Part shown: positions 7,877 through 17,067 of the stretch, piece after piece
Numbering within the stretch: the first letter of the stretch is position 1
How the letters are laid out: each line of letters starts with the position of its first letter
Source of the DNA: CAKSXP01 sp964609305
Lineage (GTDB): Bacteria; Bacillota; Clostridia; Oscillospirales; Oscillospiraceae
DNA length: 64,000 nt
NCBI GenBank assembly: GCA_964609305.1
Contig: CAZSRK010000003.1
Span: 12,700-76,699, forward strand
Reading direction: 5' to 3'
Position numbers and translations under genes: made by a program
Notes under the pieces: generated by a model
Database searches by the model: none
Told to the model about the DNA's origin: nothing
The model's input: the letters and a program-made list of their open reading frames with translations, nothing else

Positions 7877-8530
7877 ATGGCTCGGAATAAATATCCAGAG
7901 GTAACGGTGGAAAGGATTTTGGACGCAGCCCAACGCCTCTTCCTGGAAAAAGGCTATGACAATACCACCATTCAGGACATAGTAAACGAGCTGAACGGCC
8001 TGTCGAAGGGCGCAGTCTATCACCATTTTAAGTCAAAAGAGGAAATCATGGATGCGGTCGGCGACCGGATGTTTTTTGCCAACAACCCATTTGAAGCGGT
8101 ACGCGGACGTACCGACCTGAACGCATTGCAAAAGCTGAGAGAGATTATCAGGCTCAATCAGTCGGACGAAGCTCGCACAGACATGACTATACAGGCAATC
8201 CCCATCACTAAAAATCCACGGCTTCTGGTGGAAATGATAGAGTCAAACCGACGCATTCTGACGCCGTACTATCAGGAATTGCTCGAAGAAGGGAACAGGG
8301 ATGGTTCCCTGCACACCGGGTATGTCCGGGAGATCGCGGAATTGCTGCCGCTGCTGACCAGTCTCTGGCTGCTGCCATCGGTATTTCCAGCGAGCAAAGA
8401 GGAGATGAAGCACAAATTTTATTTTCTCGGCGAGATGCTTGAGAAGATGGGTGTGCCCCTGATGGATGAGTCCATTTATGCGCTGGTGGATGAATTCTTC
8501 GAAAAGATGCCGGACAATAAACAGGAATAA
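7877..8530 (+). CDS. TetR-family repressor
   Basis: 217 residues. The N-terminal 50 residues are the TetR helix-turn-helix (ILDAAQRLFLEKGYDNTTI, then GLSKGAVYHHFKSKEEIM); the remainder is the all-helical ligand and dimer domain, without a recognisable subfamily signature. ATG 7877 follows GAGGAAG. An operator palindrome lies in its own promoter, and a second copy precedes the next operon (small membrane protein plus MFS exporter). The obvious model is a drug- or metabolite-sensing repressor of an efflux pump and of itself. A hairpin overlapping the stop codon ends its transcript, so the exporter has its own promoter. Confidence 0.92.
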   Translation: MARNKYPEVTVERILDAAQRLFLEKGYDNTTIQDIVNELNGLSKGAVYHHFKSKEEIMDAVGDRMFFANNPFEAVRGRTDLNALQKLREIIRLNQSDEARTDMTIQAIPITKNPRLLVEMIESNRRILTPYYQELLEEGNRDGSLHTGYVREIAELLPLLTSLWLLPSVFPASKEEMKHKFYFLGEMLEKMGVPLMDESIYALVDEFFEKMPDNKQE

Positions 8531-8550
8531 AATTGCCGTATGGCAATTTT
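8529..8550 (+). terminator. intrinsic terminator after tetR gene
   Basis: AAAATTGCC and GGCAATTTT form a nine-pair stem with a four-base loop, followed by ATTT. It begins inside the TAA stop codon. Confidence 0.7.
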
Positions 8551-8612
8551 ATTTCGAATATTTACATTCATTTGGTCGGTATTTATAACTTGATTAAATA
8601 TTTTTTGCTCAT

Positions 8613-8639
8613 ATACATACCAACGTTAGGTATTATAAT
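8613..8639 (+). promoter_or_regulatory. TetR-type operator 2 and -10 box of the exporter operon
   Basis: ATACATACCAACGT (8613-8626) repeats the left half of operator 1 (ATACATACCAAACGT) almost exactly. The symmetric core is ATACC-N7-GGTAT (8617-8633). TATAAT at 8634-8639 directly follows; no good -35 is seen. Shared half-sites tie both units to the one TetR protein. Confidence 0.65.
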
Positions 8640-8654
8640 GATATGGAGGTAGAA

Positions 8655-8954
8655 ATGATGACAGAGAAAGAATTTGAACGGAAAGTCGGGGATCTGGCTG
8701 CACGGTTCGAGTGTTGGACCCACGCTTCGGCAGATAAGCCGGGCAAATGCCTGGCTCGCAAATACAGCGAAAGACGTATGTTCAGACTCGCAGCAAGTGT
8801 TATCTCTGTGGCCGCTGGGGCCGGGTTTCTGATTAGCGCAAAGCGTCTCGCGGGCGAGGGACGCAGAGCCGCTGCTATATGCTGCGAGGGAATCGGTGCC
8901 GCCGTCCTTGCGTCTGAATTGCTGCGGGGCATAATTTTCCGGAGGGCAAAATGA
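8655..8954 (+). CDS. small membrane protein upstream of MFS exporter
   Basis: 99 residues, not recognised. The first 55 residues are polar and contain two cysteines (FECWTHASADKPGKC). Two hydrophobic stretches follow (about 48-64 and 75-93), so it is probably an integral membrane protein ending in a basic FRRAK. ATG 8655 or 8658 lies 5 or 8 bases after GGAGG (8645-8649). Its stop overlaps the start of the exporter gene (ATGA), so the two are translationally coupled. The coupling and shared operator suggest an accessory to the exporter; no known family supports that. Confidence 0.6.
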   Translation: MMTEKEFERKVGDLAARFECWTHASADKPGKCLARKYSERRMFRLAASVISVAAGAGFLISAKRLAGEGRRAAAICCEGIGAAVLASELLRGIIFRRAK

Positions 8955-10186
8955 GACAGAAACTTTTTACCCGCAATTTTACTTTATTGATTTTAGGGCA
9001 GGCCAGTTCGCTGACAGGGAACTATACATTGAGATTTGCACTGTCCATGTATGTGCTGGAGCAGACCGGCTCAGCCTCCGTTTTTGCGGGGCTTTTGTCG
9101 CTGTCGCTGCTTCCCACCATTTTGCTTTCCCCTCTGGGAGGTATTCTGGCTGACCATGCAAACCGCCGAAACATAATGGTGTCGCTCGATGCCCTCTCCG
9201 GCCTGTCCGTACTTATCGCCGGCTTTGCCATGAAACCTGGGCAGGATATTTTCGTGATTGGCGCGATTATGGTAATTTTGTCTGTTCTGGGTGCCTTTGA
9301 GTCTCCAACGGTGCAGGCCTGTATCCCGCAAATGCTGTCCGTGGACAACATCGTTAAGGGGAATGCGCTCGTCAATCAGGTGGCGTCGATAGCTTCACTG
9401 ATTACCCCGTTTTTGGGAAGCGTTTTTTACACCGCGCTCGGGATACGTCCGGTATTCTGTGCGGCGGTAGTATGTTTTTTTATAACGGCCATTTTGGAGT
9501 GCTTCATTCGGCTGGAATACAAAAAGGCTGGGCAAAAGATGGGGCTCGGAGCGATCGTAAAGGAGGACCTGTCCGTCAGTTTGCGTTTTCTGCGCTGGGA
9601 GCAGCCCGGTATTTTCAAGCTGTTGTTTCTGGCGGCACTGGTTAGCCTGTTTGTGGCGGGAACTGCCGTCGTGGGATTTCCATATCTGGTGCGCAGCGTG
9701 CTTGGGCTTTCGGCCGAACACTATGGCGCGGCGGAGAGCGCAATGGGCATAGCCTCCGTCCTGGGCAGCGCGTGCGTTGCAATATCGGCAAAAAGAATTC
9801 GCCTGCGCTGTCTGTACATCGTGTTTATGGCTTTTGGGATTTGCCTGATACTTTGCGGCCTTGTCTTTTTGATGCCGGCGGGCGCTTTTGCGCGCTATTT
9901 AGTCTTGCTCATTATGTTCTGCGTCTGCCAGCTTGGATGCAGCTTTTTCTCCACCTGTGCCGTTTCCGTAATACAGGAACGCACGCCGGAGCGGCTGATG
10001 GGTAAGGTCATGTCCTGTGTATTCACGCTCTCAATGTGCGCGCAGCCGGTGGGCCAGATTGTTTATGGCGCTCTTTTTGACAGGTTTGCGCACAGCGTGT
10101 ATTGGGTCCTTATACCCAGCGGGGCGCTTGTATGTGCGATCGGGTATTCCTCAGCCGACTTTTTCAGGAGGTTTGAAATACAGTAA
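8951..10186 (+). CDS. MFS efflux transporter (MFS_3, macrolide-efflux/EntS type)
   Basis: 411 residues with about 12 membrane segments. The MFS signature between segments 2 and 3 is seen as GGILADHANRRNIM, and the opening FTLLILGQASSLTGNYTLRFAL matches the macrolide-efflux/EntS branch of drug:H+ antiporters. It begins four bases inside the preceding small gene and is controlled by the TetR-type operator at 8613. The family exports macrolides, siderophores and other lipophilic compounds; substrate here is unknown. A terminator follows at 10237. Confidence 0.87.
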   Translation: MRQKLFTRNFTLLILGQASSLTGNYTLRFALSMYVLEQTGSASVFAGLLSLSLLPTILLSPLGGILADHANRRNIMVSLDALSGLSVLIAGFAMKPGQDIFVIGAIMVILSVLGAFESPTVQACIPQMLSVDNIVKGNALVNQVASIASLITPFLGSVFYTALGIRPVFCAAVVCFFITAILECFIRLEYKKAGQKMGLGAIVKEDLSVSLRFLRWEQPGIFKLLFLAALVSLFVAGTAVVGFPYLVRSVLGLSAEHYGAAESAMGIASVLGSACVAISAKRIRLRCLYIVFMAFGICLILCGLVFLMPAGAFARYLVLLIMFCVCQLGCSFFSTCAVSVIQERTPERLMGKVMSCVFTLSMCAQPVGQIVYGALFDRFAHSVYWVLIPSGALVCAIGYSSADFFRRFEIQ

Positions 10187-10236
10187 AAAGTGACATACGG
10201 AAAGAAAAGGTTCCTGGATTCCGGAAAATTAAATAA

Positions 10237-10268
10237 GCGGGACCATGATATTATTATCACGGTCCCGC
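10237..10268. terminator. bidirectional intrinsic terminator
   Basis: GCGGGACCATGATA and TATCACGGTCCCGC pair over 14 positions with one G-U, between the convergent exporter and symporter genes. Confidence 0.75.
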
Positions 10269-10311
10269 GCAGCATGTTTTCATATCTATTCCATCATCAT
10301 GGCCCTGTGCC

Positions 10312-11553
10312 TCATCTGTCCGCACTCCCGCGGTTTTTGCGCCGTTCCAGCCTGGAGATGAACAGCGCGCAGGTTGCATCGCCCGTCACGTTCAGCGCGG
10401 TGCGTCCCATGTCGAATATCTTGTCCACTCCCGCGATGATGGCAATACCTTCGACAGGCAGACCAACCTGTGTGAGCACCATGGCAAGCATTATCAGGCC
10501 TGCACCGGAGACCTCCGCAGTTCCGACGGAGGCGAGCGTCGCCGTGATGACCACCATCGCCATGTCGCCGAGGCTGAGCTCGATGCCGTAACAGCAGGCG
10601 ATAAACACTGTTGCCACAGCCTGATAAATGGCCGTACCGTCCATGTTTATCGTCGAGCCGAGCGGCAGCACAAAGGAGCTGACCTCGTGCTCGGCGCCAA
10701 GTTCGGCACAGCATTCGATATTGACGGGCAGCGCCGCGGCGGAGGAGGTGGTCGTAAAGGCCGTTATCATCGCGGGGATGATGCCCTTGACAAATTTCAC
10801 CGGCGAGATTCCCGCAAGAAAGCGGACGGAGAGGCCGTAGACGAGCACGAAATGCGCGATATAACCCAGATAGGCGACGCCGCACACAATTGCCAGCCGG
10901 CCGATGATGGCCGGGCCGTTGACTGCTACCACGTTCGCCATCAGGCAGAAAACGCCGATGGGTGTGATTTTAATTATCATCATCATGATTTTCATCACGA
11001 CTTCAAACGCGCCGTTTATCAGCTTTCCGATACTGACGCCCTTCTCTCCGGAGGCCAGAACGCCGGCGCCCAGGAATATGGCGATGACGATAACTGGGAG
11101 CATATCAGAGTTTACCATTGGCGCGAAGATATTGTCTGGAAAAATGGAGACGATCACGCTCATGATGGATGGCGGCTCCACAGCCTCATATTCCAGCGCC
11201 GAGAGCTCCGCGCCGGGAAGCGGAGGGAACGGGCCCTTGAAAAGGCTCACAAGCACAAGGCCTATGACCACGGCGATTGCCGTCGTGCACAGATAGTAGA
11301 CAAAGGTCTTTACGCCTATGCTGCCGACGCGCCTGAGGTCCTTGAGTGAGATCACGCCGTCCGCGATGGAAAACAGCACGACAGGCACGACCAGCGCCTT
11401 GAGCAGATTGATGTAGATGGTACCGATAGGTTTCAGCCATTCGGTGGTGAATTCTGCCGTGTCCGTCAGGGCGAAGATAAGGCCTGCCAGAGCACCGGCA
11501 AGCATACCTGCGATTATCCACATGGCCAGACTAGGCTTCTTTTTTTCCCGCAT
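10312..11553 (-). CDS. dicarboxylate/amino acid:cation symporter (DAACS family)
   Basis: 413 residues, typical for GltP/DctA/SstT. The family signatures are clear: a serine-rich re-entrant loop (TTSSAAALPVNIECC), the INMDGTA element of the second half, and multiple hydrophobic segments. It couples uptake of C4-dicarboxylates or acidic/neutral amino acids to Na+ or H+. ATG 11553 follows GGGAGG by seven bases; the in-frame TTG at 11574 lies upstream of that site and is rejected. A fumarate-reductase-like flavoprotein lies 94 bases upstream on the same strand, so the symporter probably brings in that enzyme's substrate. Confidence 0.9.
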   Translation of the reverse strand: MREKKKPSLAMWIIAGMLAGALAGLIFALTDTAEFTTEWLKPIGTIYINLLKALVVPVVLFSIADGVISLKDLRRVGSIGVKTFVYYLCTTAIAVVIGLVLVSLFKGPFPPLPGAELSALEYEAVEPPSIMSVIVSIFPDNIFAPMVNSDMLPVIVIAIFLGAGVLASGEKGVSIGKLINGAFEVVMKIMMMIIKITPIGVFCLMANVVAVNGPAIIGRLAIVCGVAYLGYIAHFVLVYGLSVRFLAGISPVKFVKGIIPAMITAFTTTSSAAALPVNIECCAELGAEHEVSSFVLPLGSTINMDGTAIYQAVATVFIACCYGIELSLGDMAMVVITATLASVGTAEVSGAGLIMLAMVLTQVGLPVEGIAIIAGVDKIFDMGRTALNVTGDATCALFISRLERRKNRGSADR

Positions 11554-11647
11554 AAAAAATACCTCCCGATACAATCAAGTATTGCCAGAAATAAAATGGC
11601 TCATTAATTGCTCGGAAGGTAATTTATCTCATTTTATGTGCTGAAAC

Positions 11648-13045
11648 CTATTTGCCCATGTCGCGTGCGATGGACATTCCGGCCAGTCGACCGGACGTGG
11701 AGCTGAAGCTCAGTGCGGAACCGAAACGCATATAATCGCGTCCCTCCCATCCGGCGGCGATAACGCCCGCGGCGTAGAAGCCGGGGATGGGTCTGGAATC
11801 CTCGCCCAGCACATGCAGCGCGCCGTCGACAACAACGGGGCCGATGGTGTCTATGTACATGGGCTTTATCCTGATGGCCAGATAGGGGCCGGAGAGCAGC
11901 GGTTTAAGAAAGCGCGCAGGCTTGCACTGCTCGGGGTCATAGCCGTTTTCACAATAACGGTTGTAATCGGATATCGTCTTTTCCAGGACTTCCGGCTCGG
12001 CGCCTATCCAGCGCGCCATGTCGGCGAGTGTGTCAAAAAAGCGGCACTCGCGCCCCTCTTCCGAGGCCTGCCTGAGAAAGTCCATATACACCTCACGGCT
12101 GGAGCGAAAATCAAATGGCTCCGTCGAATCCATGACGGAGTCGAGCGTCTCCGAGCTGTATATCGTATATACCGCCCGGTCGGGCTGGCGCAGCAGGGCG
12201 TTTGCCGAATAATTCTGGTTCCACAGGCTCTCATTGACGAATCGGCGGCCGAATTTGTTGACGAATACGGAGCCATCCATTGCGAAGATACGCCCCGGAG
12301 AGCGCGGACCGGGCGTAAAGCACATGCCGCTTTCCTTGACGAGTGTGCACTCCTCATTGAGCCTTGCGCCGGCGCTTTTGGCCAGGGAAATTCCGTTGGC
12401 GGGTGAGGGGACTATCTGGTAGAAGCTGTCCTCAGTGTAATAGCTAGGAAAGTATTTGTGCAGCAGGTCCTTGTCTGCCATGAATCCGCCGCAGGCGAGA
12501 AGGACGTTTTTCGCCTCTATCGTCTCCGTGCCGTCTGCCGTGTCGGCAACGACGCCGCAGACCCGCCCGGTGACGTCCAGCTCGATGGAGTGCGCGGTCA
12601 CTCCAGTGCGCAGTGTCACGCCGCGTCGGGTTATCTCCTGGGTCAGCGGGCGCAGGACGTGGTGGAACCAGGAGACGCCAGGACTGTCGGCCATTATGTG
12701 CGTATATCCCTCGCCGAGGTTGCACAGCTTCATCTCATATCCCTTGTCCTCGAGCCATTTGATGGTGTTTGCACTCTCTGACAGCCAATTGCGTATGAGC
12801 TCCAGCTCGATGAAGTCATAGTGATGGAAATACAGCGTCTCGCGGTACTCGGCCTCCAGGTCGTTGAGCTCCGGCGATACATATGGGGTGTTCACCGCGT
12901 AGAGCATGGCACCGGCCATGGCGGAATTACCGCCCGTGTTTTTCAGGCTCTCGAGTAGGGCGATGTTCTCTATACCCTGTTCCAGATCGGTCCAGGCGGC
13001 GAACAGGCCGGCTGCGCCGCCACCGATTATGACAAGGTCATACAT
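11648..13045 (-). CDS. FAD-dependent fumarate-reductase-like flavoprotein
   Basis: 465 residues, a complete FAD_binding_2 protein: dinucleotide motif VIIGGGAAGLFAAW at the N-terminus, FAD contact TGGNSAMAGAM, FVNKFGRRFVNE in the capping region, and IPGFYAAGVIAAG near the C-terminus. Relatives reduce fumarate, urocanate or similar unsaturated acids. It lacks an export signal, FMN or heme domain, so it is cytoplasmic and needs an external donor. The usual HHTMGG active-site stretch reads YIDTIGP, so a key His is not there and the substrate probably differs from fumarate; the later Arg (YMRFGSAL) is kept. ATG 13045 follows AAAGGAGA. Likely in one unit with the symporter gene. Confidence 0.82.
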   Translation of the reverse strand: MYDLVIIGGGAAGLFAAWTDLEQGIENIALLESLKNTGGNSAMAGAMLYAVNTPYVSPELNDLEAEYRETLYFHHYDFIELELIRNWLSESANTIKWLEDKGYEMKLCNLGEGYTHIMADSPGVSWFHHVLRPLTQEITRRGVTLRTGVTAHSIELDVTGRVCGVVADTADGTETIEAKNVLLACGGFMADKDLLHKYFPSYYTEDSFYQIVPSPANGISLAKSAGARLNEECTLVKESGMCFTPGPRSPGRIFAMDGSVFVNKFGRRFVNESLWNQNYSANALLRQPDRAVYTIYSSETLDSVMDSTEPFDFRSSREVYMDFLRQASEEGRECRFFDTLADMARWIGAEPEVLEKTISDYNRYCENGYDPEQCKPARFLKPLLSGPYLAIRIKPMYIDTIGPVVVDGALHVLGEDSRPIPGFYAAGVIAAGWEGRDYMRFGSALSFSSTSGRLAGMSIARDMGK

Positions 13046-13131
13046 ATAAAGTTCTCCTTTGATATAATAGAAAATCGTGATAATTATACCATTAAACAGA
13101 TGCCTTTTCGTTGCAAAAATTAAACATATGC

Positions 13132-13170
13132 AAAAAAATACCGCAGGGTCTTTCCCTGGCGGTATTTTTT
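13132..13170. terminator. intrinsic terminator of the nucleoside ABC operon
   Basis: AAAAAATACCGC-AGGG pairs with CCCT-GGCGGTATTTTTT. It has A- and T-tracts on both sides; on the minus strand it follows the last ABC permease gene by about 14 bases. Confidence 0.85.
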
Positions 13171-13183
13171 GATTTGGATATAG

Positions 13184-14122
13184 CTATCTGGTACTCTTGT
13201 CATATGGGATGCCCTCGGCCTTGGGCGCGCGGGAGTTCTTGCTTGTAAAGGCGAGGACGACAAGGGATATGATGTACGGCATCATGTTATACAGCGCGCT
13301 CGGCAGATTGAGCGCGGCAAGGAACGGGAAACCTGAGTACACGTTGCTCAGCGCACGGAACAGGCCGAACAGCAGCGCCGCGAACCCGATGCGTATGGGT
13401 TTCCACTGGCCGAAGATCATAACGGCAAGGGACAGAAAGCCGAAGCCGGCCACGCCGTACTCGAAGCGCCACTCGCTCACGCCGGCAGTGATATATACTA
13501 TGCCGCCGAGCCCGCCCAGCAGACCGGAAATCAGCACGCCGGCCCAGCGCATCTTGTAGACATTGATGCCCAGCGAATCCGCAGCCTGGGGATGCTCGCC
13601 GCAGGACATCAGCCGCAGACCAAAGCGGGTCTTGTACAGCACGATGTACGAGAGCACCAGCGCCAGAAGCGCCACAAGCATGAACCAGTTGAACTCAAAG
13701 CTGCCGATATTAACGAGAAATGCTTTCTTCGGCTCGATATACTGCACGATGGAGGACACGTCGTTGGGATTGGCGGCGGTGTTGACGGCTTTGACGATGA
13801 CGGTCGCCGCCGATGTGCCGAGTATGTTCAGAGCGGTACCGATGATGGTCTGGTCAGCTTTGAAATTGATACAGGCCACGGCGAGCAGGGCCGAATACAG
13901 CATGCCGGCGAGTATCGCTGCGAGTATCGTGGCAAGGATAATGACTATCCCCGGCGAACCAGCCAGGTATTTCATTGCGAATGAGCCGCCCAGAGCGCCC
14001 ATGACCATGATGCCCTCGAGACCCAGGTTTATGACGCCCGAACGTTCGGCAAAGCAGCCGCCGAGCGCGACAAGCACGAGCACGGAGGCGAAAATGATGG
14101 TGTATTGCAGAAGCAGTATCAT
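13184..14122 (-). CDS. nucleoside-type ABC importer permease 2 (NupQ/YufQ-like)
   Basis: 312 residues, eight or more membrane segments, BPD_transp_2 family. The conserved GVINLGLEGIMVMGAL at residues 30-45 and the GAFGVA-like late region (YGVAGFGFLSLAVMIFG) are typical of permeases working with BMP-type binding proteins. ATG 14122 lies nine bases after AAAGGAGG and overlaps the stop of permease 1 (ATGA), so the pair is coupled and should form the heterodimeric channel. Last gene of the operon, before a strong terminator. Confidence 0.88.
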   Translation of the reverse strand: MILLLQYTIIFASVLVLVALGGCFAERSGVINLGLEGIMVMGALGGSFAMKYLAGSPGIVIILATILAAILAGMLYSALLAVACINFKADQTIIGTALNILGTSAATVIVKAVNTAANPNDVSSIVQYIEPKKAFLVNIGSFEFNWFMLVALLALVLSYIVLYKTRFGLRLMSCGEHPQAADSLGINVYKMRWAGVLISGLLGGLGGIVYITAGVSEWRFEYGVAGFGFLSLAVMIFGQWKPIRIGFAALLFGLFRALSNVYSGFPFLAALNLPSALYNMMPYIISLVVLAFTSKNSRAPKAEGIPYDKSTR

Positions 14123-15348
14123 TTGACGTCGCCTCCTTTCAGGGAATCTTCATCGTCCGGTCCGGGTTCCTCCTGTGTGTTCAGGTCGGAAGCCTTCTGC
14201 GGAAGTTCATCTGCATCCATCCCCTCCGGCTGCAGGCTGCCGGTCATCGCCTTTTTCTCTTCGCGCCTTGCGGCGACGGCGCTCATGACATGTTTCATAA
14301 ACAGGGTAAAGCCGCACAGATAGATGATAAGCGCGCTGATAAGATCCGATATCTGCGAGCAGTACAGCGACTTGTCGACATACGCGCCGCCCATGGTTAT
14401 GTGCTGGATGAAATAGGAGGCAAAGATTGTGCCGATTGGGTTGAGCCCGCCGAGGAAGGCGGCGGAGATGCCGTTAAAGCCCATGCCGGGAACGGAGGAC
14501 TGGCTGCACTGCCACTGCTCATAACCGGTCAGATAGAGTGTGGCCGCGCCGAGTCCGGCGAGGGCCCCGCTGATTATAAGGGTCAGGATGATGTTGCGCT
14601 TTTCCTCCATGCCGCAGTACTTTGCCGCGTCTTTGTTAAAACCGGTGGCTTTGAGCTCATAGCCGAAGCGTGTCTTGTCCAGAACCACCCAGATAACTAT
14701 TGCGAGGATGATTGCCAGGGGTATGGCCAGCGTGACATACTGGTTGCCGTTGAAAAGCCCGTCCAACCCGAGCGAGGGGATCAGCGCGGCCGGATTCGTA
14801 GAGCTCAGCTGATATGTATACGGGCTTGTCGGTTCCTTTACCCGGGTCAGCAGCATGTTCACCAGATACAGCGTTATCCAGTTGAGCATGATGCCGGAGA
14901 TGACCTCGTTTACGTTCCTGTAACTCTTGAGCAGGCCCGTTATCGCGCCAAGGACTGCGCCCGCTGCCATTGCCAGCAGCATGCATACCCACCAGGGCAT
15001 GTTCCACGCCAGCGCGGCATAAAGGCCTATGCCGGCACCTGCGGTGTATTGCCCGGCGGCACCTATGTTGAAGAGGCCAACCTTGTAGGCAAAGAGTATG
15101 CTCAGCGCGCACAGTAGCAAGGGCGCGGTCCTGGCCAGTGTATTGCCGAAATATCTCAGCTGTGATTCCGGCCTTGAGTAGGTGAAAAAGTTTTTGATTA
15201 CATCGGTTATTGCCTGCCACGCTCCGGAGGGCTCGATAAACAGCAGGACTATATAACCGACAAGAAGGCCGATTATGATACAGGCGACCGAAGCGACGAT
15301 TGACTGTACCGCCGGGATCGCCCAGAATGAGCGCCTGGATTTATTCAT
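14119..15348 (-). CDS. nucleoside-type ABC importer permease 1 (NupP/YufP-like)
   Basis: 409 residues; longer than permease 2 because of an N-terminal extension and a charged C-terminal tail (EGMDADELPQKASD). The conserved loop SILFAYKVGLFNIGAAGQ marks the family. ATG 15348 is chosen because AAAGGAGG lies six bases upstream; the longer open frame would run through the ATPase gene. The start overlaps the ATPase stop by eight bases. Adjacent to ATPase, binding lipoprotein and nucleoside kinases, which favours nucleosides as cargo. Confidence 0.88.
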   Translation of the reverse strand: MNKSRRSFWAIPAVQSIVASVACIIIGLLVGYIVLLFIEPSGAWQAITDVIKNFFTYSRPESQLRYFGNTLARTAPLLLCALSILFAYKVGLFNIGAAGQYTAGAGIGLYAALAWNMPWWVCMLLAMAAGAVLGAITGLLKSYRNVNEVISGIMLNWITLYLVNMLLTRVKEPTSPYTYQLSSTNPAALIPSLGLDGLFNGNQYVTLAIPLAIILAIVIWVVLDKTRFGYELKATGFNKDAAKYCGMEEKRNIILTLIISGALAGLGAATLYLTGYEQWQCSQSSVPGMGFNGISAAFLGGLNPIGTIFASYFIQHITMGGAYVDKSLYCSQISDLISALIIYLCGFTLFMKHVMSAVAARREEKKAMTGSLQPEGMDADELPQKASDLNTQEEPGPDDEDSLKGGDVK

Positions 15349-16882
15349 GCCTGGCCTCCTTTCCCGCGGCACCGGCCATATAGAGGCCAAGTTCCTGCGT
15401 GGTTGTTTTCTTTGGGTCGAGCTCGCCGACGATCTGGCCCTCATACATGACAAGGATACGGTCAGAAAGGCTCATGACCTCGTCAAGCTCCAGGCTTACG
15501 AGCAATATGGCCCTGCCCGCATCGCGTTCCGCCACGAGCTGTTTGTGTATGTTCTCTATCGCGCCGACGTCGAGGCCGCGGGTTGGCTGTACTGCCACGA
15601 GCAGCTCGGGATCCCTGTCGATCTCCCGCGCGATTATTGCCTTTTGCTGGTTTCCGCCGGACATGCTGCGCGCGATGGTGACCGGCCCCTGGCCGGAGCG
15701 CACGTCGTACTTATCGATAAGCTCCTCGGCATACTTGCGGATGTTGCCGCGGCGCAGGAAGCCCGCTTTGTTTGTAAACTCCGGCTCGAAATAGCGCTGG
15801 AGCACAAGATTGTCCTCGAGTGAATAATCCAGCACCAGGCCATGCTTGTGCCGGTCCTCCGGAATGTGGCTCATTCCGGATACGCTGCGGCTTCTTATGG
15901 AGCTGTGGGTAATGTCCCTGCCCATGAACCGCACCGCGCCGGCCACAGGCTTTTCAAGGCCCGTGACGCCATATACGAGCTCGGTCTGGCCATTGCCGTC
16001 TATACCGGCGATACAAACGATCTCGCCCCGGCGTACATTGAAGCTAACGCCGCGCACGGCGTTGTTCCTGTGCAGTTTGGAGGCCATTGTCAGGCCCTCG
16101 ACCTCAAGAACGGCATCGCCGGGCTGCTGAGGTTTCTTGTCCACCGAGAAAGACACATCCCGGCCGACCATCATGCGGGAGAGTTCCTCCTTCGTGGTCC
16201 CGGAAGTTTCGACGGTGCCGACGCTCCTGCCCTTACGCAGCACGGTACAGCGATCGGAGACCTCCATGATCTCGGCGAGTTTGTGCGAGATGAACAGTAT
16301 GCTCTTTCCCTCGGCGGCGAGGTTTTTCATGATCTGCATGAGCTCCGTTATCTCCTGCGGTGTCAGGACCGCGGTCGGCTCGTCGAAGATAAGTATCTCA
16401 TTTTCACGATAGAGCATCTTGAGTATCTCGACACGCTGCTGCATACCGACGGTGATGTCCTCTATCTTTGCGTCCAGATCGACCTTGAGACCATAATGTT
16501 CTGAGAGCTCCTCGACCCTGCTGCGCGCCTGCTTCTTCTGAAGGAAGCCGAGCCTGGTTGTTTCCGCACCGAGGATGATGTTGTCCAGCACTGTAAACAC
16601 CTCAACAAGCTTAAAGTGCTGGTGGACCATGCCTATGCCCATGGCCGTGGCATCGTTGGGGTCCCTGATTGCTACCTTTTCCCCATCCTTATAGATCTCG
16701 CCTTCCTCCGGCTGGTACATGCCGAACAGTACGCTCATAAGCGTGCTTTTGCCCGCGCCGTTTTCGCCCAGGAGCGCGTGGATCTCGCCCTTTTTGAGCT
16801 GCAGCGTGATATCGACGTTTGCGATTATGCCGGGAAATCGCTTGGTGATATGCCGCATTTCAATTGCATATGGATGTTCCAA
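15341..16882 (-). CDS. nucleoside/simple-sugar ABC importer ATPase (two ABC domains)
   Basis: 513 residues with two ABC domains. The first has Walker A GENGAGKST and Walker B ILIFDEPTAVL. The second has a glycine-poor P-loop region (IAGIDGNGQTE), signature SGGNQQKAI and a degenerate Walker B (LLVAVQPTRGLD, Gln for Glu), as usual for the RbsA/NupO branch, where one site is weak. It powers uptake through the two permeases downstream. The start is TTG 16882, about ten bases after GGAGG; the next ATG (16858) has no ribosome site. A terminator-like hairpin at 17007-17033 separates it from the lipoprotein gene, so it may be reached by read-through. Confidence 0.9.
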   Translation of the reverse strand: MEHPYAIEMRHITKRFPGIIANVDITLQLKKGEIHALLGENGAGKSTLMSVLFGMYQPEEGEIYKDGEKVAIRDPNDATAMGIGMVHQHFKLVEVFTVLDNIILGAETTRLGFLQKKQARSRVEELSEHYGLKVDLDAKIEDITVGMQQRVEILKMLYRENEILIFDEPTAVLTPQEITELMQIMKNLAAEGKSILFISHKLAEIMEVSDRCTVLRKGRSVGTVETSGTTKEELSRMMVGRDVSFSVDKKPQQPGDAVLEVEGLTMASKLHRNNAVRGVSFNVRRGEIVCIAGIDGNGQTELVYGVTGLEKPVAGAVRFMGRDITHSSIRSRSVSGMSHIPEDRHKHGLVLDYSLEDNLVLQRYFEPEFTNKAGFLRRGNIRKYAEELIDKYDVRSGQGPVTIARSMSGGNQQKAIIAREIDRDPELLVAVQPTRGLDVGAIENIHKQLVAERDAGRAILLVSLELDEVMSLSDRILVMYEGQIVGELDPKKTTTQELGLYMAGAAGKEARHE

Positions 16883-17006
16883 TCCTGACCATCCTCCCTC
16901 TCCGACCCTGCCGTGCGGACAGTCGTCCCCCGCGGCCCGGATAAACTTATTTTAATTATACTATAACGACGTCAGGAATTCAATTAAATAGTCGCATTTT
17001 GAATAA

Positions 17007-17033
17007 AATGCCGCGGCCATTGGCCGCGGCATT
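17007..17033 (-). terminator. partial terminator between binding protein and ATPase genes
   Basis: AATGCCGCGGCCA pairs perfectly with TGGCCGCGGCATT across one base; on the minus strand it is followed by TTATTC. Leaky termination here would give more binding protein than ATPase, a common arrangement in ABC operons. Confidence 0.7.
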
Positions 17034-17067
17034 GCGCTTATTGATTTTTGTCTCCTGCTGTTTTAAA

